From Ferruginivarius sediminum (lineage in GTDB: Bacteria > Pseudomonadota > Alphaproteobacteria > Kiloniellales > Rhodovibrionaceae): DNA of 43,355 nt. The stretch spans positions 1 to 43,355 of the forward strand of contig NZ_QPMH01000028.1 in NCBI RefSeq assembly GCF_003344765.1, given 5' to 3'. Of this stretch, positions 14,287 to 24,719 are shown piece by piece. The translations under genes were made by a program, and so were the position numbers. The notes below the pieces were generated by a model, which saw only the letters and a program-made list of their open reading frames with translations, searched no databases and was not told the DNA's origin. Every line of letters starts with the position of its first letter. Within the stretch, counting starts at the first letter, position 1.

Positions 14287-15744
14287 ATGCAGACGTACGA
14301 AGAGCTGGTCGGCGGCGAAGGCCGTCTTATCTACTACCGGGCCGAGCGTTTTCGCGCTAAGGACCTCTTTGGACTGAGTCACCCGGAGTTGACGGTCGGT
14401 GGCCACCGGCTGTCGCTGCACGATCTCAGCATGAGCGGCGTCGCCGGTTTCGACGACCGCTCCGCCGACTGGTCGCAGAGCGTCAATCGGCGCCTGCCCA
14501 TGCGCCTGCTGGTGGGCAATCGGCCGCTGCACGAATCGATGTGCGAGATCCGGCGGCTGGAGCCGACGCCGTTCGGCGTGAAGATCGGCCTCAAGCTGGT
14601 CGATTCCTATCTCGATATCGCGTCCCTGGTTTCCCGGCACGAGGAAGCCCAGGTCCGGCGGGAACTGGACAGCGATCTATCGGCCGAGGTCGCGGCGGTG
14701 CCCGCCGAATACCGCCGCGTCAGCGCTGACGTCATCCACATGCTGCACAGCTATCGCGGCGCGTTGCGGCGTCTTGCCGACCACGCGCCCGGCCAGGCGG
14801 ACGTCCGGCTCAACGGCATGGAGGAGGTCCTCTGGCACTGCGAGGAGCGCATCCTGCCCCGCTGGCGGGAACTATGGTTCGAGGCCAACGACCTGCTCTG
14901 GCCTGTCGTGGAGGACCCGGACGTCTACCGCGCGGTCAAGAGCTATACCGAAACCGTGCTAACGCCGGAATTCCTGATCGGCCCGATCTGGCGCCGGGGC
15001 TACGAGAAGCCGTTCGGCTACCCCGGCGACTTCAAGCTGATGCATCAGATCTACTCCCACGAGTGGCAGGGCGACACGCCTTACGGCAAGCTGGTCCATC
15101 GCCTGGGCGTCCACGTCGGCGAGTTCGTGGCCAACCGCATGGTGATGATGAAGGACGCCATCGCGGAAACCGTGGCGTCCAAGCCGCGCGGCCGGCGTGC
15201 GCACATCGCCAGCCTCGGTGCCGGTCCCGCCCAGGAAGTCGCGAGCTACCTGGATGTGCCGGCCCTGCCGCGCCCGGCGACCTTCACGCTGATGGACCAG
15301 GACCATCGCGCGCTGAGCCATGCCTACGAGCAGACCCATCCCAAGGTGCTGCGCCACGGCGGGGCGGCACAGCTACGCTGCCTGCACGTGTCGTTCATGC
15401 AGTTGCTGAAAGCGGGATCCATCCTGGACGAGCTGCCGCCGCAGGACCTGATCTACAGCGTCGGGCTCACCGATTACCTCTCGGACAAGCGGGTCACGTC
15501 GCTGATTCAGGCGCTCTACGAGCGGCTGGCCCCCGGCGGCCGGCTCGTCATCGGCAACGTCAAGCGCAGCCGGGAAGCGAGCCTCTGGCCACTGGAGTTC
15601 ATCGCCGACTGGAACCTGATCTACCGGGAAGAGGCGGACATGCGCCGCCTGACGAACGGCTTGCCGGGAAGCGAGCGGGAGTTCCTGTCCGACGAGACCA
15701 ACTGCGTCGTCATGGCCTACGTGAAGAAGCCGGAGCAGGGCTAA
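14287..15744 (+). CDS. PilZ-like domain fused to SAM-dependent methyltransferase
   Basis: A 485-residue soluble protein. The N-terminal ~115 residues look like a PilZ domain: GHRLSLHDLSMSGVAGF fits the D-x-S-x-x-G c-di-GMP motif, while the preceding Arg-rich RAERFRAKD is only an approximate R-x-x-x-R. A helical linker with YEKPFGYPGDFKLMHQIY follows. The C-terminal class I methyltransferase has motif I HIASLGAGPAQEV, the acidic strand FTLMDQDHRAL, and LAPGGRLVIGNV. This linker/methyltransferase pair resembles proteins sometimes annotated as 3-hydroxypalmitate methyl ester (PhcB-like) synthases; substrate unknown. The start has GAGGGA six bases upstream. It ends one base from the convergent histidine kinase. 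A c-di-GMP-gated methyltransferase is an inference from domain order. Confidence 0.78.
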   Translation: MQTYEELVGGEGRLIYYRAERFRAKDLFGLSHPELTVGGHRLSLHDLSMSGVAGFDDRSADWSQSVNRRLPMRLLVGNRPLHESMCEIRRLEPTPFGVKIGLKLVDSYLDIASLVSRHEEAQVRRELDSDLSAEVAAVPAEYRRVSADVIHMLHSYRGALRRLADHAPGQADVRLNGMEEVLWHCEERILPRWRELWFEANDLLWPVVEDPDVYRAVKSYTETVLTPEFLIGPIWRRGYEKPFGYPGDFKLMHQIYSHEWQGDTPYGKLVHRLGVHVGEFVANRMVMMKDAIAETVASKPRGRRAHIASLGAGPAQEVASYLDVPALPRPATFTLMDQDHRALSHAYEQTHPKVLRHGGAAQLRCLHVSFMQLLKAGSILDELPPQDLIYSVGLTDYLSDKRVTSLIQALYERLAPGGRLVIGNVKRSREASLWPLEFIADWNLIYREEADMRRLTNGLPGSEREFLSDETNCVVMAYVKKPEQG

Positions 15745-15745
15745 C

Positions 15746-17173
15746 TTACGATCCCAGCACGTGCTGCGGCGGAAAGATCGGATCCGAGCGCCGCAGCACG
15801 CGCGGTTCGGGCATGTAAGCGCGGATCGTGGTGCCGACACCCAGGCGGCTTTCGACTTCCAGCCGGCCGCCATGCAGTTCGACCACCTTCTTGACGAGCG
15901 GCAGGCCCAGGCCCGCGCCGCCATGGTCGCGCGCGAAAGCCGAATTGACCTGGGTGAAGGGCTGAAAGACGCGGTCCAGGTCCTCCTCGGCGATACCCAC
16001 GCCGGTGTCGCTCACCTGGAACTCCAGTTCGCCGCTGTCCGTCAAGGCCGTGGAGACCGTCACCGAGCCGCCATCGCGGGTGAACTTGATCGCGTTGGAA
16101 ATCAGGTTTGTCAGAAGTTGCCGCACCAGGCGGGGGTCGGCCTTCAGGTCCACATTCTCCTGGCTGAGGCGGCCGCGCAGCCGGACGCCGCGTTCCGCCG
16201 CGTTCTGGCGCAGCAGGCGGAGGACGTCGTCGGCCAGCCCGTTCACGTCCACGACATCCTCGTTCAGGCTGAGGACGCCGGCTTCCGCACGGGAGAGGTC
16301 CAGCAGATCCTCGATGATGGCAAGCAGGTGCTTCGCACTGCCGTAGATATCCTCGGCGTAGTCGACATAACGGTTGACGTCGATCCGCCCCAGCATCTGC
16401 ATCTTGATGACTTCGGAGAAGCCCATGATGGCGTTGAGCGGGGTGCGCAGCTCATGGCTCATCGTGGCAAGGAATTCGCTCTTCGCGCGGTTCGCGCTCT
16501 CCGCTTCCTCCTTCAAAGCGATAGCGCGCTGGCTGGTCGCGCGCAGTTCCTGGTTGATCAGGAACTTCTCACGGATGAACAGCTCGATCGCGTAGTTGGA
16601 GAAAAGGCCGATGCCGACGCTGCCGACCAGGAAGAACATGTTGCTAACGAACACGGTGGCAGGCACCGGATTGATCCACGCCGCCGACGCCGCATAGATC
16701 GCCACAAGCGCAACCGTGACGGAAAACGAGTAAATAAAAAACAATCTAATCGCGATAGTCGAATAAATTATTACAAGACTGAGGCCTGCGTAGTAATAAT
16801 GGTTGACCGGTGCGTTGGTAATGACTGTCATTGCAATGATGCCGAGGCCCGCAATACTCATCGCCGCGGCCAGTATGATTTGGCAGTGTACCCGCAACCC
16901 TTCGGTGTTCGTGACAGCCGCAACGAGTAGGAGGAACGGGCAAACCACGCCGAAACGGATAACCAAGACTTCCGTCAGCGCCTTATTGACGACATAGAGG
17001 TCGAGTAAACCGAACGTCGCGTAAATAACAGCGCCAAGAATCAGGGCAACCTGAATCGTTTTCCGAGATCGGCGAAAGAAATCATCCCGAAAATCGCCTT
17101 CTGTCTTGGCGTCGGCAAACTGCAGGATAAGCGGTTTTATTCGTCCGCTGCATGCGGATGTCGTCTCTGCCAT
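15746..17173 (-). CDS. Six-TM sensor histidine kinase
   Basis: A 475-residue membrane histidine kinase. The N-terminus has six hydrophobic segments (about 41-60, 71-87, 98-118, 125-145, 150-166, 175-195). A short coiled coil leads to HisKA with the H-box FLATMSHELRTPLNAIMGFSEV (phospho-accepting His240). The HATPase domain has the N-box LISNAIKFT, DTGVGIAEEDL, and GGAGLGLPLVKK. There is no PAS or periplasmic sensor, so sensing would be intramembrane, as in other 6TM-type kinases. No receiver domain or response regulator is adjacent. The stretch coding for TM segments (about 16690-16870) has lower GC, as expected for hydrophobic codons. It is tail-to-tail with the PilZ-like methyltransferase and divergent from the FadL-type porin. 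Confidence 0.92.
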   Translation of the reverse strand: MAETTSACSGRIKPLILQFADAKTEGDFRDDFFRRSRKTIQVALILGAVIYATFGLLDLYVVNKALTEVLVIRFGVVCPFLLLVAAVTNTEGLRVHCQIILAAAMSIAGLGIIAMTVITNAPVNHYYYAGLSLVIIYSTIAIRLFFIYSFSVTVALVAIYAASAAWINPVPATVFVSNMFFLVGSVGIGLFSNYAIELFIREKFLINQELRATSQRAIALKEEAESANRAKSEFLATMSHELRTPLNAIMGFSEVIKMQMLGRIDVNRYVDYAEDIYGSAKHLLAIIEDLLDLSRAEAGVLSLNEDVVDVNGLADDVLRLLRQNAAERGVRLRGRLSQENVDLKADPRLVRQLLTNLISNAIKFTRDGGSVTVSTALTDSGELEFQVSDTGVGIAEEDLDRVFQPFTQVNSAFARDHGGAGLGLPLVKKVVELHGGRLEVESRLGVGTTIRAYMPEPRVLRRSDPIFPPQHVLGS

Positions 17174-17372
17174 GGCAACTCGGCGCCGTCCTTCCCCTGG
17201 ATCGGCTCACACCCCGTGACACGATCCCGCGTCGCGGTAAATATTGCCTTAACTTCTACTCACTTACAGTAGATTTTCCAAGACACAGATTTCAACAAAA
17301 TAGCGATCCACACGTGTGTTTTGGACGCGGAAATACCTCCAGTGCAAGAAGCAAAGGGCGCGGCGACCGGCG

Positions 17373-18716
17373 ATGACACGAAACAATATACTTACAGTTA
17401 CCACGATCTTTGCTGTCCTATCATTTGCCGCCGCCGAAGCCGAGAGTGCCGGCTATCAGCTTCGCCAGCAGGGCGCGGCCGGCCTCGGCACGGCTCTCGC
17501 GGGCAGCAGTGCCGGGGCGCACGGCTTGAGCGATGCCTACTGGAACCCCGCCGTCTACGGACTCCAGGACAAGGCGGGGGCCGAGCTTTCGCTTGCCTAT
17601 ATCCAGCCCGTCAGCGAAGCGGAGGACGCGACCGGCACGACCGCCGTGGGGACGCCGATTCCCGGGGCCAGCGAGGAGGACGACGCGACCCCGGGCACCT
17701 TCGTGCCTGCTCTGTATGGCGTTCTGCCGGCGGGTGAGCGACTGCGCCTCGGCCTATCGGTCAACGCGCCCTTCGGCCTGCAAACCGACTACCGGGATGA
17801 CTGGGTCGGGCGCTACCACGCACGGGAAAGCGAGGTTAAGACGATCAGCATCGCACCCGTCGCGGCGTTCCGGGTGAACGAACGCCTGACGCTCGCGGGC
17901 GGACCCATTGCCCAGTATTACGACGCGCGCCTGACCAACGCCGTCGACTTCGGCACCATCGCACGGGCGGCGGGGAACATGCTGGCCGTGCCGGGCGGAA
18001 ACGACGGCGGGGTGGAACTGGAAGCGGACGACTGGGCGTTCGGTTTCACGCTCGGCGCGATCTTCGAGCCCGTGGCGGGCAGCCGCATCGGCGTGGGCTA
18101 CCGTTCCGAGATCGACCACGACCTTGACGGCAACGCGGACTTCGATCTCGACGCCACCGGCGTAGGGGCCGCGCTGCAGGCGGCGACCGGCGCATTCGCC
18201 GACACCGGCGCGCGCGCCGATGTCTCGACGCCGCGTATCGTGTCGCTCGGCCTGAGCCAGGCCATTACCTCGCGCCTGACGCTGATGGCGGAGGCGCAGT
18301 GGACCGGCTGGAGCACCTTCGACACCCTGCGCGTGCGCTTCGACAACCCGGCGCAGGGCGACGACGTGACGGACGAAAGCTGGGACGATGCCTGGTTCGG
18401 GGCGGTGGGCGCCCGATACCGGGTGAGCGATGCGTGGACGCTGCGCGCGGGCGTGGCCTACGACGAGTCGCCGGTTCCCGACGGCACCCGAACGCCGCGC
18501 ATTCCCGATGCCGACAGGACTTGGGTCGCCATCGGTGCCGGCTATAACCCGGCATCCTGGCTGCGGCTGGATTTCGGTTACACGCACCTCTTCATGCCGG
18601 AGGAGTCGATCGACCTCTCCGTGAACGAGCCGGGCAACACCTTCCGCGGCAACCTGGAGGGAACAACCGACACTTCGGTGGACGTCTTCGCGATCGCCGG
18701 CACGATCCGCTTTTAA
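17373..18716 (+). CDS. FadL/OmpP1/TodX-family outer membrane transporter
   Basis: A 447-residue outer membrane beta-barrel for hydrophobic compounds. The signal peptide (MTRNNILTVTTIFAVLSFAAAEAES) is followed by the hatch region with SAGYQLRQQGAAGLGTALAGSSAG and the conserved NPA motif in DAYWNPAVYGL. Alternating amphipathic strands follow, and the protein ends in a strand with terminal aromatic residue (VFAIAGTIRF), the BAM recognition signal. Family members pass long-chain fatty acids or aromatic hydrocarbons; which one cannot be told here. ATG at 17373 is chosen because it begins a clean signal peptide; upstream in-frame GTG/TTG codons would place a basic stretch before it. The gene ends six bases from the convergent hemolysin III-like gene. 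Confidence 0.93.
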   Translation: MTRNNILTVTTIFAVLSFAAAEAESAGYQLRQQGAAGLGTALAGSSAGAHGLSDAYWNPAVYGLQDKAGAELSLAYIQPVSEAEDATGTTAVGTPIPGASEEDDATPGTFVPALYGVLPAGERLRLGLSVNAPFGLQTDYRDDWVGRYHARESEVKTISIAPVAAFRVNERLTLAGGPIAQYYDARLTNAVDFGTIARAAGNMLAVPGGNDGGVELEADDWAFGFTLGAIFEPVAGSRIGVGYRSEIDHDLDGNADFDLDATGVGAALQAATGAFADTGARADVSTPRIVSLGLSQAITSRLTLMAEAQWTGWSTFDTLRVRFDNPAQGDDVTDESWDDAWFGAVGARYRVSDAWTLRAGVAYDESPVPDGTRTPRIPDADRTWVAIGAGYNPASWLRLDFGYTHLFMPEESIDLSVNEPGNTFRGNLEGTTDTSVDVFAIAGTIRF

Positions 18717-18722
18717 CAAGCG

Positions 18723-19382
18723 TCAATGACCGCCGCCCGCCGTCGCCGGCAGGGCAACGGCGGAGAGGACGGCGATGTAGTGCAGGACGGCGGCGGCCAG
18801 CACCATGCTGTGCCAGATCGCGTTGTGGAAGCGCAGCCCGTGGGCGGTGTGGAAGATCACGCCGATGCTGTAGAGCAGCCCGCCGGCCAGAAGCAGCGCC
18901 AGGACATCCGGCGAGAGCGTGTCGAGGAGCGGCTCGGCAATGACCACCGCGCTCCAGCCGAGGAGCAGGTAGAGGACCAGCGAGACACGCTCGTACCGTC
19001 GGGGGAACAGCAGCTTCAGCGCGACGCCGGCGGCGGCCGTCAGCCAGACGAACAGGCAGAACCCGGCCGCCCAGCCGTTCTCCAGCCGCACCAGCATGAA
19101 AGGCGTATAGGTGCCTGCGATCATCACGAAGATGGCCGCGTGATCGAGGCGGCGCAGGATCTCCTTCCGCCGGGGCGAGCGGGACATGTTGTAGGCCGCC
19201 GACAAGCTTAGCATGCCGATCAGGCCGGCGCTGTAAAGCGCCAGGCTGAGAAGGCGTAGCGGCTCGTCCCGGAACGCGGCCAGCGTCACCAGGACGAGGG
19301 CCCCGGCGATGCCCGCCGGCAGACCGATCAGGTGGACGGCGCGGTCGGCGATCTCCTCGCGGCGGGTGTAGGTCGGGAACAC
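18723..19382 (-). CDS. Hemolysin III / PAQR-family membrane protein
   Basis: A 219-residue seven-TM protein of the hemolysin III (YqfA/PAQR) family. Family signs are the N-terminal EEIADRAVHLIGLPAGIAG, the internal LSAAYNM and LDHAAIFVMIAGTYTPFML, and the C-terminal FHTAHGLRFHNAIWHSMVLAAAVLHYIAV. These contain the conserved Ser, Asp and His residues that form a zinc site in PAQR proteins. Proposed roles of bacterial members include membrane lipid/ceramidase-like activity; the hemolysin name is historical. The GTG start at 19382 is well fixed by AAGGAGG eight bases upstream (19391-19397); a longer reading from 19490 would skip this signal and add basic, non-family sequence. It follows the lipoprotein lipase gene on the same strand with a 94-base gap. 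Confidence 0.88.
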   Translation of the reverse strand: MFPTYTRREEIADRAVHLIGLPAGIAGALVLVTLAAFRDEPLRLLSLALYSAGLIGMLSLSAAYNMSRSPRRKEILRRLDHAAIFVMIAGTYTPFMLVRLENGWAAGFCLFVWLTAAAGVALKLLFPRRYERVSLVLYLLLGWSAVVIAEPLLDTLSPDVLALLLAGGLLYSIGVIFHTAHGLRFHNAIWHSMVLAAAVLHYIAVLSAVALPATAGGGH

Positions 19383-19476
19383 GGCCACGGCCTCCTTCGC
19401 CTCTCCATGATAAGCGAAGCGGCGGCGGCCTCCAATAAAACCGATGCATGCCCGATGGTGCGGCCGGCGCGGGAAG

Positions 19477-20502
19477 TCACTCCGCGGCAAGATCCTTCAT
19501 CGTGTCCGTCGTGCCGACCGCGATGGCTTGCCGGGCTCGCCGGTCGGCGCCGGAGGGCAGGGGATTGCCCTCTCGCATCCAGTGCGCGATGTCACGCCAG
19601 ACAGTGTAGGCCTGCCGGTCGCGCAGGATCATGTGCCAGCCGTCGTCGTAGAGCGCGGGCGTGATGCCGGGGCGCTCATCCACCCGCTCCCACAGCTCCA
19701 GCATCGGCTCCGCCGGAACGATCTCGTCCTTCGCGCCATAGAGCAGCAGTGTCGGCGCCGGCAGCACATCCCCCGCCTCCAGCGCCTCGCTCATCAGGTC
19801 GGTCAGACCGTACATGGCGTCGATACGCGTCGCCGTGATGACGAGCGGGTCCATGCCCATCGCATAGAGCTCGATCAGGTTGTCGGTCGCCAGGATATCC
19901 AGGCCCTCCGCCGTCATCCGCATCCAGGGAACCGTGTGGACCGTAAGCCACAGGGCCCAGCGCTGATAGAACGGCATCGTCCTTCGCCCCCAGACGGCCG
20001 GCGCGGCGAGGACGGCGCCGTCGACCCTTGGAAGAACGCCGCGCTCGGCGGCGGCCAGCACGACCGCGCCACCCATCGACGTGCCGACGACGAAGAACGG
20101 CTTGTCCGGGTGACGCTCGCGCAGCAGGACGATGGCGGTGCCGAGGTCTTCCGTAAGCGCGTCCGTGCCGGGCCACAGCCCCGCGTACCGTGTGGCGCCG
20201 AATCCCCGCTGGTCATAGGCGTAGAGCGTATAGCCCTGCGCCGCGAACCACTGGCCGGGCAGGTCGAACGCCATCGAATAGTCGTTGAAGCCGTGCACGC
20301 CCAGGACGATGGCCTTGGGCTCACCCTCACGCGCCGGCCAGATGCGCAGCGGCAGGCGCGTGCCGTCCGCCATGCGGAGTTGGTTTTCCTGTACCGCCGG
20401 TGTCGTTCCCGCCGGCGCATCCGGTCCAGGCGGCACCAGTCTCGGGGTGCAGGCGGCAAGCGCCAGCACCAGCAGGGCGCAGAGGAACCAGGGGCGGTGC
20501 AT
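19477..20502 (-). CDS. Alpha/beta-hydrolase lipoprotein (lysophospholipase/monoacylglycerol lipase type)
   Basis: A 341-residue serine hydrolase with a lipoprotein signal: lipobox LAAC with Cys18, so probably membrane-anchored after export. The alpha/beta-hydrolase core shows the oxyanion strand IVLGVHGFNDYS, YAYDQRGFGATR, the nucleophile elbow GTSMGG (Ser142), the acid in LYGAKDEIVPAEP and the His in YDDGWHMILRD, in the order typical of Hydrolase_4/monoacylglycerol lipases. The substrate is presumably a lysophospholipid or acylglycerol. A much longer in-frame reading upstream lies in the ABC ATPase gene and has no coding character; the ATG at 20502 directly starts the signal peptide. It begins 14 bases after the ABC ATPase stop, so the two are likely co-transcribed. 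Confidence 0.9.
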   Translation of the reverse strand: MHRPWFLCALLVLALAACTPRLVPPGPDAPAGTTPAVQENQLRMADGTRLPLRIWPAREGEPKAIVLGVHGFNDYSMAFDLPGQWFAAQGYTLYAYDQRGFGATRYAGLWPGTDALTEDLGTAIVLLRERHPDKPFFVVGTSMGGAVVLAAAERGVLPRVDGAVLAAPAVWGRRTMPFYQRWALWLTVHTVPWMRMTAEGLDILATDNLIELYAMGMDPLVITATRIDAMYGLTDLMSEALEAGDVLPAPTLLLYGAKDEIVPAEPMLELWERVDERPGITPALYDDGWHMILRDRQAYTVWRDIAHWMREGNPLPSGADRRARQAIAVGTTDTMKDLAAE

Positions 20503-20516
20503 CGCCGCCCCCGTCG

Positions 20517-21521
<1,005 letters not shown>

Positions 21522-21640
21522 GGCGTAAAGATGGTTGGGCCGCGGGCCGCTTCAACCGGTTTTCGACGCGGCCTTGCGTCGTTGTGCGGCTGCCGTATCA
21601 TCCGGACCACGCCGCGTCAACGCGCGTCACGAAAGGGGAT

Positions 21641-21829
21641 ATGCGGATGGAGCCGTTGGAGACAATCGAGGTCGAGGAAGACGTCGTGGGCTGCGAGGGC
21701 GGGCCGAATCCGGCGCTTGGCCATCCGCGCGTGTTCCTGAACATGGAGGGGCGCGGCCAGGTTGACTGCCCGTACTGCGGCCGGCGCTATGTCCTGAAGA
21801 AGGGCGCCAAGGCCGCCCACGCACATTGA
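21641..21829 (+). CDS. CHCC zinc-finger domain protein
   Basis: A 62-residue protein matching the zf-CHCC family related to the NDUFS6/13-kDa complex I accessory subunit. Visible zinc ligands are the Cys in VVGCEGG, the His in ALGHPRVFLNM and the CPYC pair in VDCPYCGRRYVLK. The start is set by GAAAGGGG two to three bases before ATG at 21641; an upstream reading from 21500 overlaps the divergent ABC gene promoter and is rejected. In alphaproteobacteria this small protein is common as a stand-alone gene. It is followed by polA 61 bases later on the same strand, possibly in one transcript. Molecular role in bacteria is not settled. Confidence 0.85.
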   Translation: MRMEPLETIEVEEDVVGCEGGPNPALGHPRVFLNMEGRGQVDCPYCGRRYVLKKGAKAAHAH

Positions 21830-21890
21830 GGCTTCCGACGCGCGTTCGCTCTCGATTCCCGGCCGGCGCGCCAACAACCTGGTGACCACC

Positions 21891-24704
21891 ATGTCCGACG
21901 CCGCCGAGCGCGAAACCGAAGACAAGACCCCGCGGCAGCAGGACGAGGCGCCGCGCGAGCCGGTGCGCCACCTCTATCTGGTGGACGGCTCGGGCTATAT
22001 CTTCCGCGCCTATCACAAGCTCCCGCCGACGATGACGCGGGCGGACGGCACGCCCACGCACGCCGCCTACGGCTTCACCAACATGCTGCTGAAGCTGTTG
22101 CGCGACATCGGCGCGCGCGATGCCATCGCGGTGATCTTCGACGCCGACGGCAAGTCGTTCCGCGCCGACATCTATCCCGAGTACAAGGCGAACCGCCCGG
22201 AATTGCCGGAGGACCTGGCCCCGCAGTTCCCCATTGTGCGCGATGCCGTGCGGGCGATGAACATCGCCTGCATCGAGGAGCCGGGCTACGAGGCCGACGA
22301 CCTGATCGCCAGCTATGCCCGCCGCGCCGAGGAGGCCGGGGCGAAGGTCACCGTCATCTCTTCCGACAAGGACCTGATGCAGCTTATCCGGCCGGGCGTG
22401 GAGATGATGGACCCGATGGACGGGCGGATCATCGGGCCCGAGGATGTCGAGAAGAAGTTCGGCGTCGAGCCCGGAAAGGTCATCGACGTCCAGGCGCTGT
22501 GGGGCGACTCCGTCGATAACGTGCCCGGCGTGCCCGGCATCGGCCAGAAGATCGCCGCCGAGCTGATCCAGCAGTATGGCGATCTTGAGAACCTTCTCTC
22601 CCACGCCGAGGAGATCAAGCAGAAGAAGCGCCGCGAGAACCTGATCGAGTTCGCGGAGCAGGCCCGCATCTCGCGCGAGCTTGTGCGCCTGCACGACGAT
22701 ATGGAACTGGATCACTGCCTGGAAGACCTGCGCGCGCACGAGCCCGAGCCCGACAAGCTTCGCGCCTTCCTGGAGGAAAACGGCTTCAAGTCCATCGCGA
22801 CCCGCCTGGGCCTGGACGACGGTGCCCAGCAGGTGGCGGCCCCCGAGACGGCGGAGGCGGCGTACGAACTGGTCCAGGACATGGACCGCCTGCGCGCCTG
22901 GATCGACGAGGCGACGCGGCAGGGCATCGTGGCCGTCGACGTGGAGACGACCTCGCTGGACGCCATGGCCGCCGAACTGGTGGGGGTCAGCATGGCAACG
23001 GCGCCAGGGCGGGCGTGCTACATCCCGCTGGCGCACAAGGGCGAGGGCGACGGCAGCCTCGATTTCGACGGCAAGGGCGGCGCGCCCGAGCAGGTTCCGT
23101 TCGAGGCGGCGCTGGATGCGCTGCGGCCGATGCTGGCCGATCCGGGCGTGCTCAAGATCGGCCAGAACATCAAGTACGACTGCGTCGTGCTGGGCCACCA
23201 CGGCGTCGAGGTGACGCCGATCGACGACACAATGCTGCTGTCCTATGTGCTGGAGGCGGGCAAGCACGGCCACGGCATGGACGAGCTGGCGCGCCTGTTC
23301 CTCGACCACGAGACCATCCCCTACAAGGACGTCGCCGGCAGCGGGAAGAGCCAGGTGACCTTCGACCGGGTGCCGCTGGACAAGGCGCTGGACTATGCCG
23401 CCGAGGACGCGGACGTCACCTTCCGTTTGCATGCGCTTCTGAAACCGCGCTTGTTGCAGGAGCGCATGGTGACCGTCTACGAGACGCTGGAGCGGCCGCT
23501 GTCGCCCGTGCTCTCGCGGATGGAGCGCAATGGCATCAAGGTTGATCCCGGCGTTTTGCGGCGGATGTCGCAGGACTTCGCCCAGCGCATGGCGGAGCTG
23601 GAGGAGAAGATCTACGAGCTGGCGGGGGAGCGCTTCACCATCGGCTCGCCCAAGCAGCTTGGCGAGATCCTGTTCGAGAAGATGAGCCTGCAGGGCGGGC
23701 GCAAGGGCAAGTCCGGCGCCTATTCGACGGATGCCGACGTGCTGCAGACGCTGGCCGCGCAGGGTCACGACCTGCCGGCGCGGGTGCTGGACTGGCGCCA
23801 GATCCAGAAGCTGAAGTCGACCTATACCGACGCACTGCAGGATTACATCAACCCCCGGACGAAGCGCGTCCATACGTCATTCCAGCAGGCCGTCGCCTCC
23901 ACCGGGCGGCTGTCGTCCTCGGACCCGAACCTGCAGAACATCCCCATCCGCACCGAGGAAGGCCGCAAGATCCGCCAGGCCTTCGTCGCGGAAGAGGGCA
24001 ACACGCTGCTGAGCGTGGATTACAGCCAGATCGAACTGCGTCTGGCCGCGCACATGGCGGACGAAGAGAGCCTGAAGAAGGCGTTCCGCGACGATCTGGA
24101 CATTCACGCCATGACCGCCAGTGAGGTTTTCGGCGTGCCGCTGGAGGGCATGGACCCGTCGGTCCGCCGTTCCGCCAAGGCGATCAACTTCGGCATCATC
24201 TACGGCATCTCGCCCTATGGCCTGGCCCAGAACCTGGGAATCGACCAGGGTGCGGCGCGCGATTACATCAAGCTGTATTTCGAGCGCTATCCCGCCATCA
24301 AGGGCTACATGGACGAGAAGAAGCGCTCGGCGGTCGACGACGGCTTTGTCGAGACGATGTTCGGCCGGCGCATCTACCTGCCGGAGATCAAGTCCAAGGT
24401 GCCGGGCCGGCGCAGCTTTTCCGAGCGTGCCGCCATCAACGCGCCGATCCAGGGCTCGGCGGCGGACATCATCAAGCGCGCGATGATCCGTGTCCTGCCG
24501 GCGTTGGAAGACGCCGGCCTGGGCGCCAGGCTGCTCCTGCAGGTCCACGACGAACTGCTGTTCGAGGTTCCCGAGGCCGAGGTCGAGGCAACGACCAGGC
24601 TGGTCCGCGAAGTCATGGAAAACGCCGCCGCCCCGGTCGTCGACCTTTCCGTCCCGCTGGTCGCCGAGGCCGGCACAGGCCGAAGCTGGGCCGAGGCGCA
24701 CTAG
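21891..24704 (+). CDS. polA: DNA polymerase I
   Basis: A 937-residue polymerase for Okazaki fragment processing and repair. It has the 5'-3' exonuclease at about 20-310 (YLVDGSGYIFRAYHKLP, EEPGYEADDLIASYA, SSDKDLMQL, DNVPGVPGIGQKIA) and the 3'-5' proofreading domain around 335-530. The latter retains its D-x-E motif in VAVDVETTSLD (near 350) and YAAEDADVTFRL, so proofreading should be active. The polymerase domain has motif A LLSVDYSQIELRL (near 710), motif B RRSAKAINFGIIYGIS (near 765) and motif C LLLQVHDELLFEV (near 885). All catalytic Asp residues are visible. I use ATG at 21891; GTG at 21882 is in frame nine bases earlier. No clear Shine-Dalgarno precedes either. Structured sequence follows the stop. 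Confidence 0.97.
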   Translation: MSDAAERETEDKTPRQQDEAPREPVRHLYLVDGSGYIFRAYHKLPPTMTRADGTPTHAAYGFTNMLLKLLRDIGARDAIAVIFDADGKSFRADIYPEYKANRPELPEDLAPQFPIVRDAVRAMNIACIEEPGYEADDLIASYARRAEEAGAKVTVISSDKDLMQLIRPGVEMMDPMDGRIIGPEDVEKKFGVEPGKVIDVQALWGDSVDNVPGVPGIGQKIAAELIQQYGDLENLLSHAEEIKQKKRRENLIEFAEQARISRELVRLHDDMELDHCLEDLRAHEPEPDKLRAFLEENGFKSIATRLGLDDGAQQVAAPETAEAAYELVQDMDRLRAWIDEATRQGIVAVDVETTSLDAMAAELVGVSMATAPGRACYIPLAHKGEGDGSLDFDGKGGAPEQVPFEAALDALRPMLADPGVLKIGQNIKYDCVVLGHHGVEVTPIDDTMLLSYVLEAGKHGHGMDELARLFLDHETIPYKDVAGSGKSQVTFDRVPLDKALDYAAEDADVTFRLHALLKPRLLQERMVTVYETLERPLSPVLSRMERNGIKVDPGVLRRMSQDFAQRMAELEEKIYELAGERFTIGSPKQLGEILFEKMSLQGGRKGKSGAYSTDADVLQTLAAQGHDLPARVLDWRQIQKLKSTYTDALQDYINPRTKRVHTSFQQAVASTGRLSSSDPNLQNIPIRTEEGRKIRQAFVAEEGNTLLSVDYSQIELRLAAHMADEESLKKAFRDDLDIHAMTASEVFGVPLEGMDPSVRRSAKAINFGIIYGISPYGLAQNLGIDQGAARDYIKLYFERYPAIKGYMDEKKRSAVDDGFVETMFGRRIYLPEIKSKVPGRRSFSERAAINAPIQGSAADIIKRAMIRVLPALEDAGLGARLLLQVHDELLFEVPEAEVEATTRLVREVMENAAAPVVDLSVPLVAEAGTGRSWAEAH

Positions 24705-24719
24705 ATGTGAGCTTGATTT

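Noticed and set aside
21627..23873. A 748-residue minus-strand open frame
   Set aside because: It is antisense to polA, whose frame contains every polymerase motif; high GC keeps antisense frames open.
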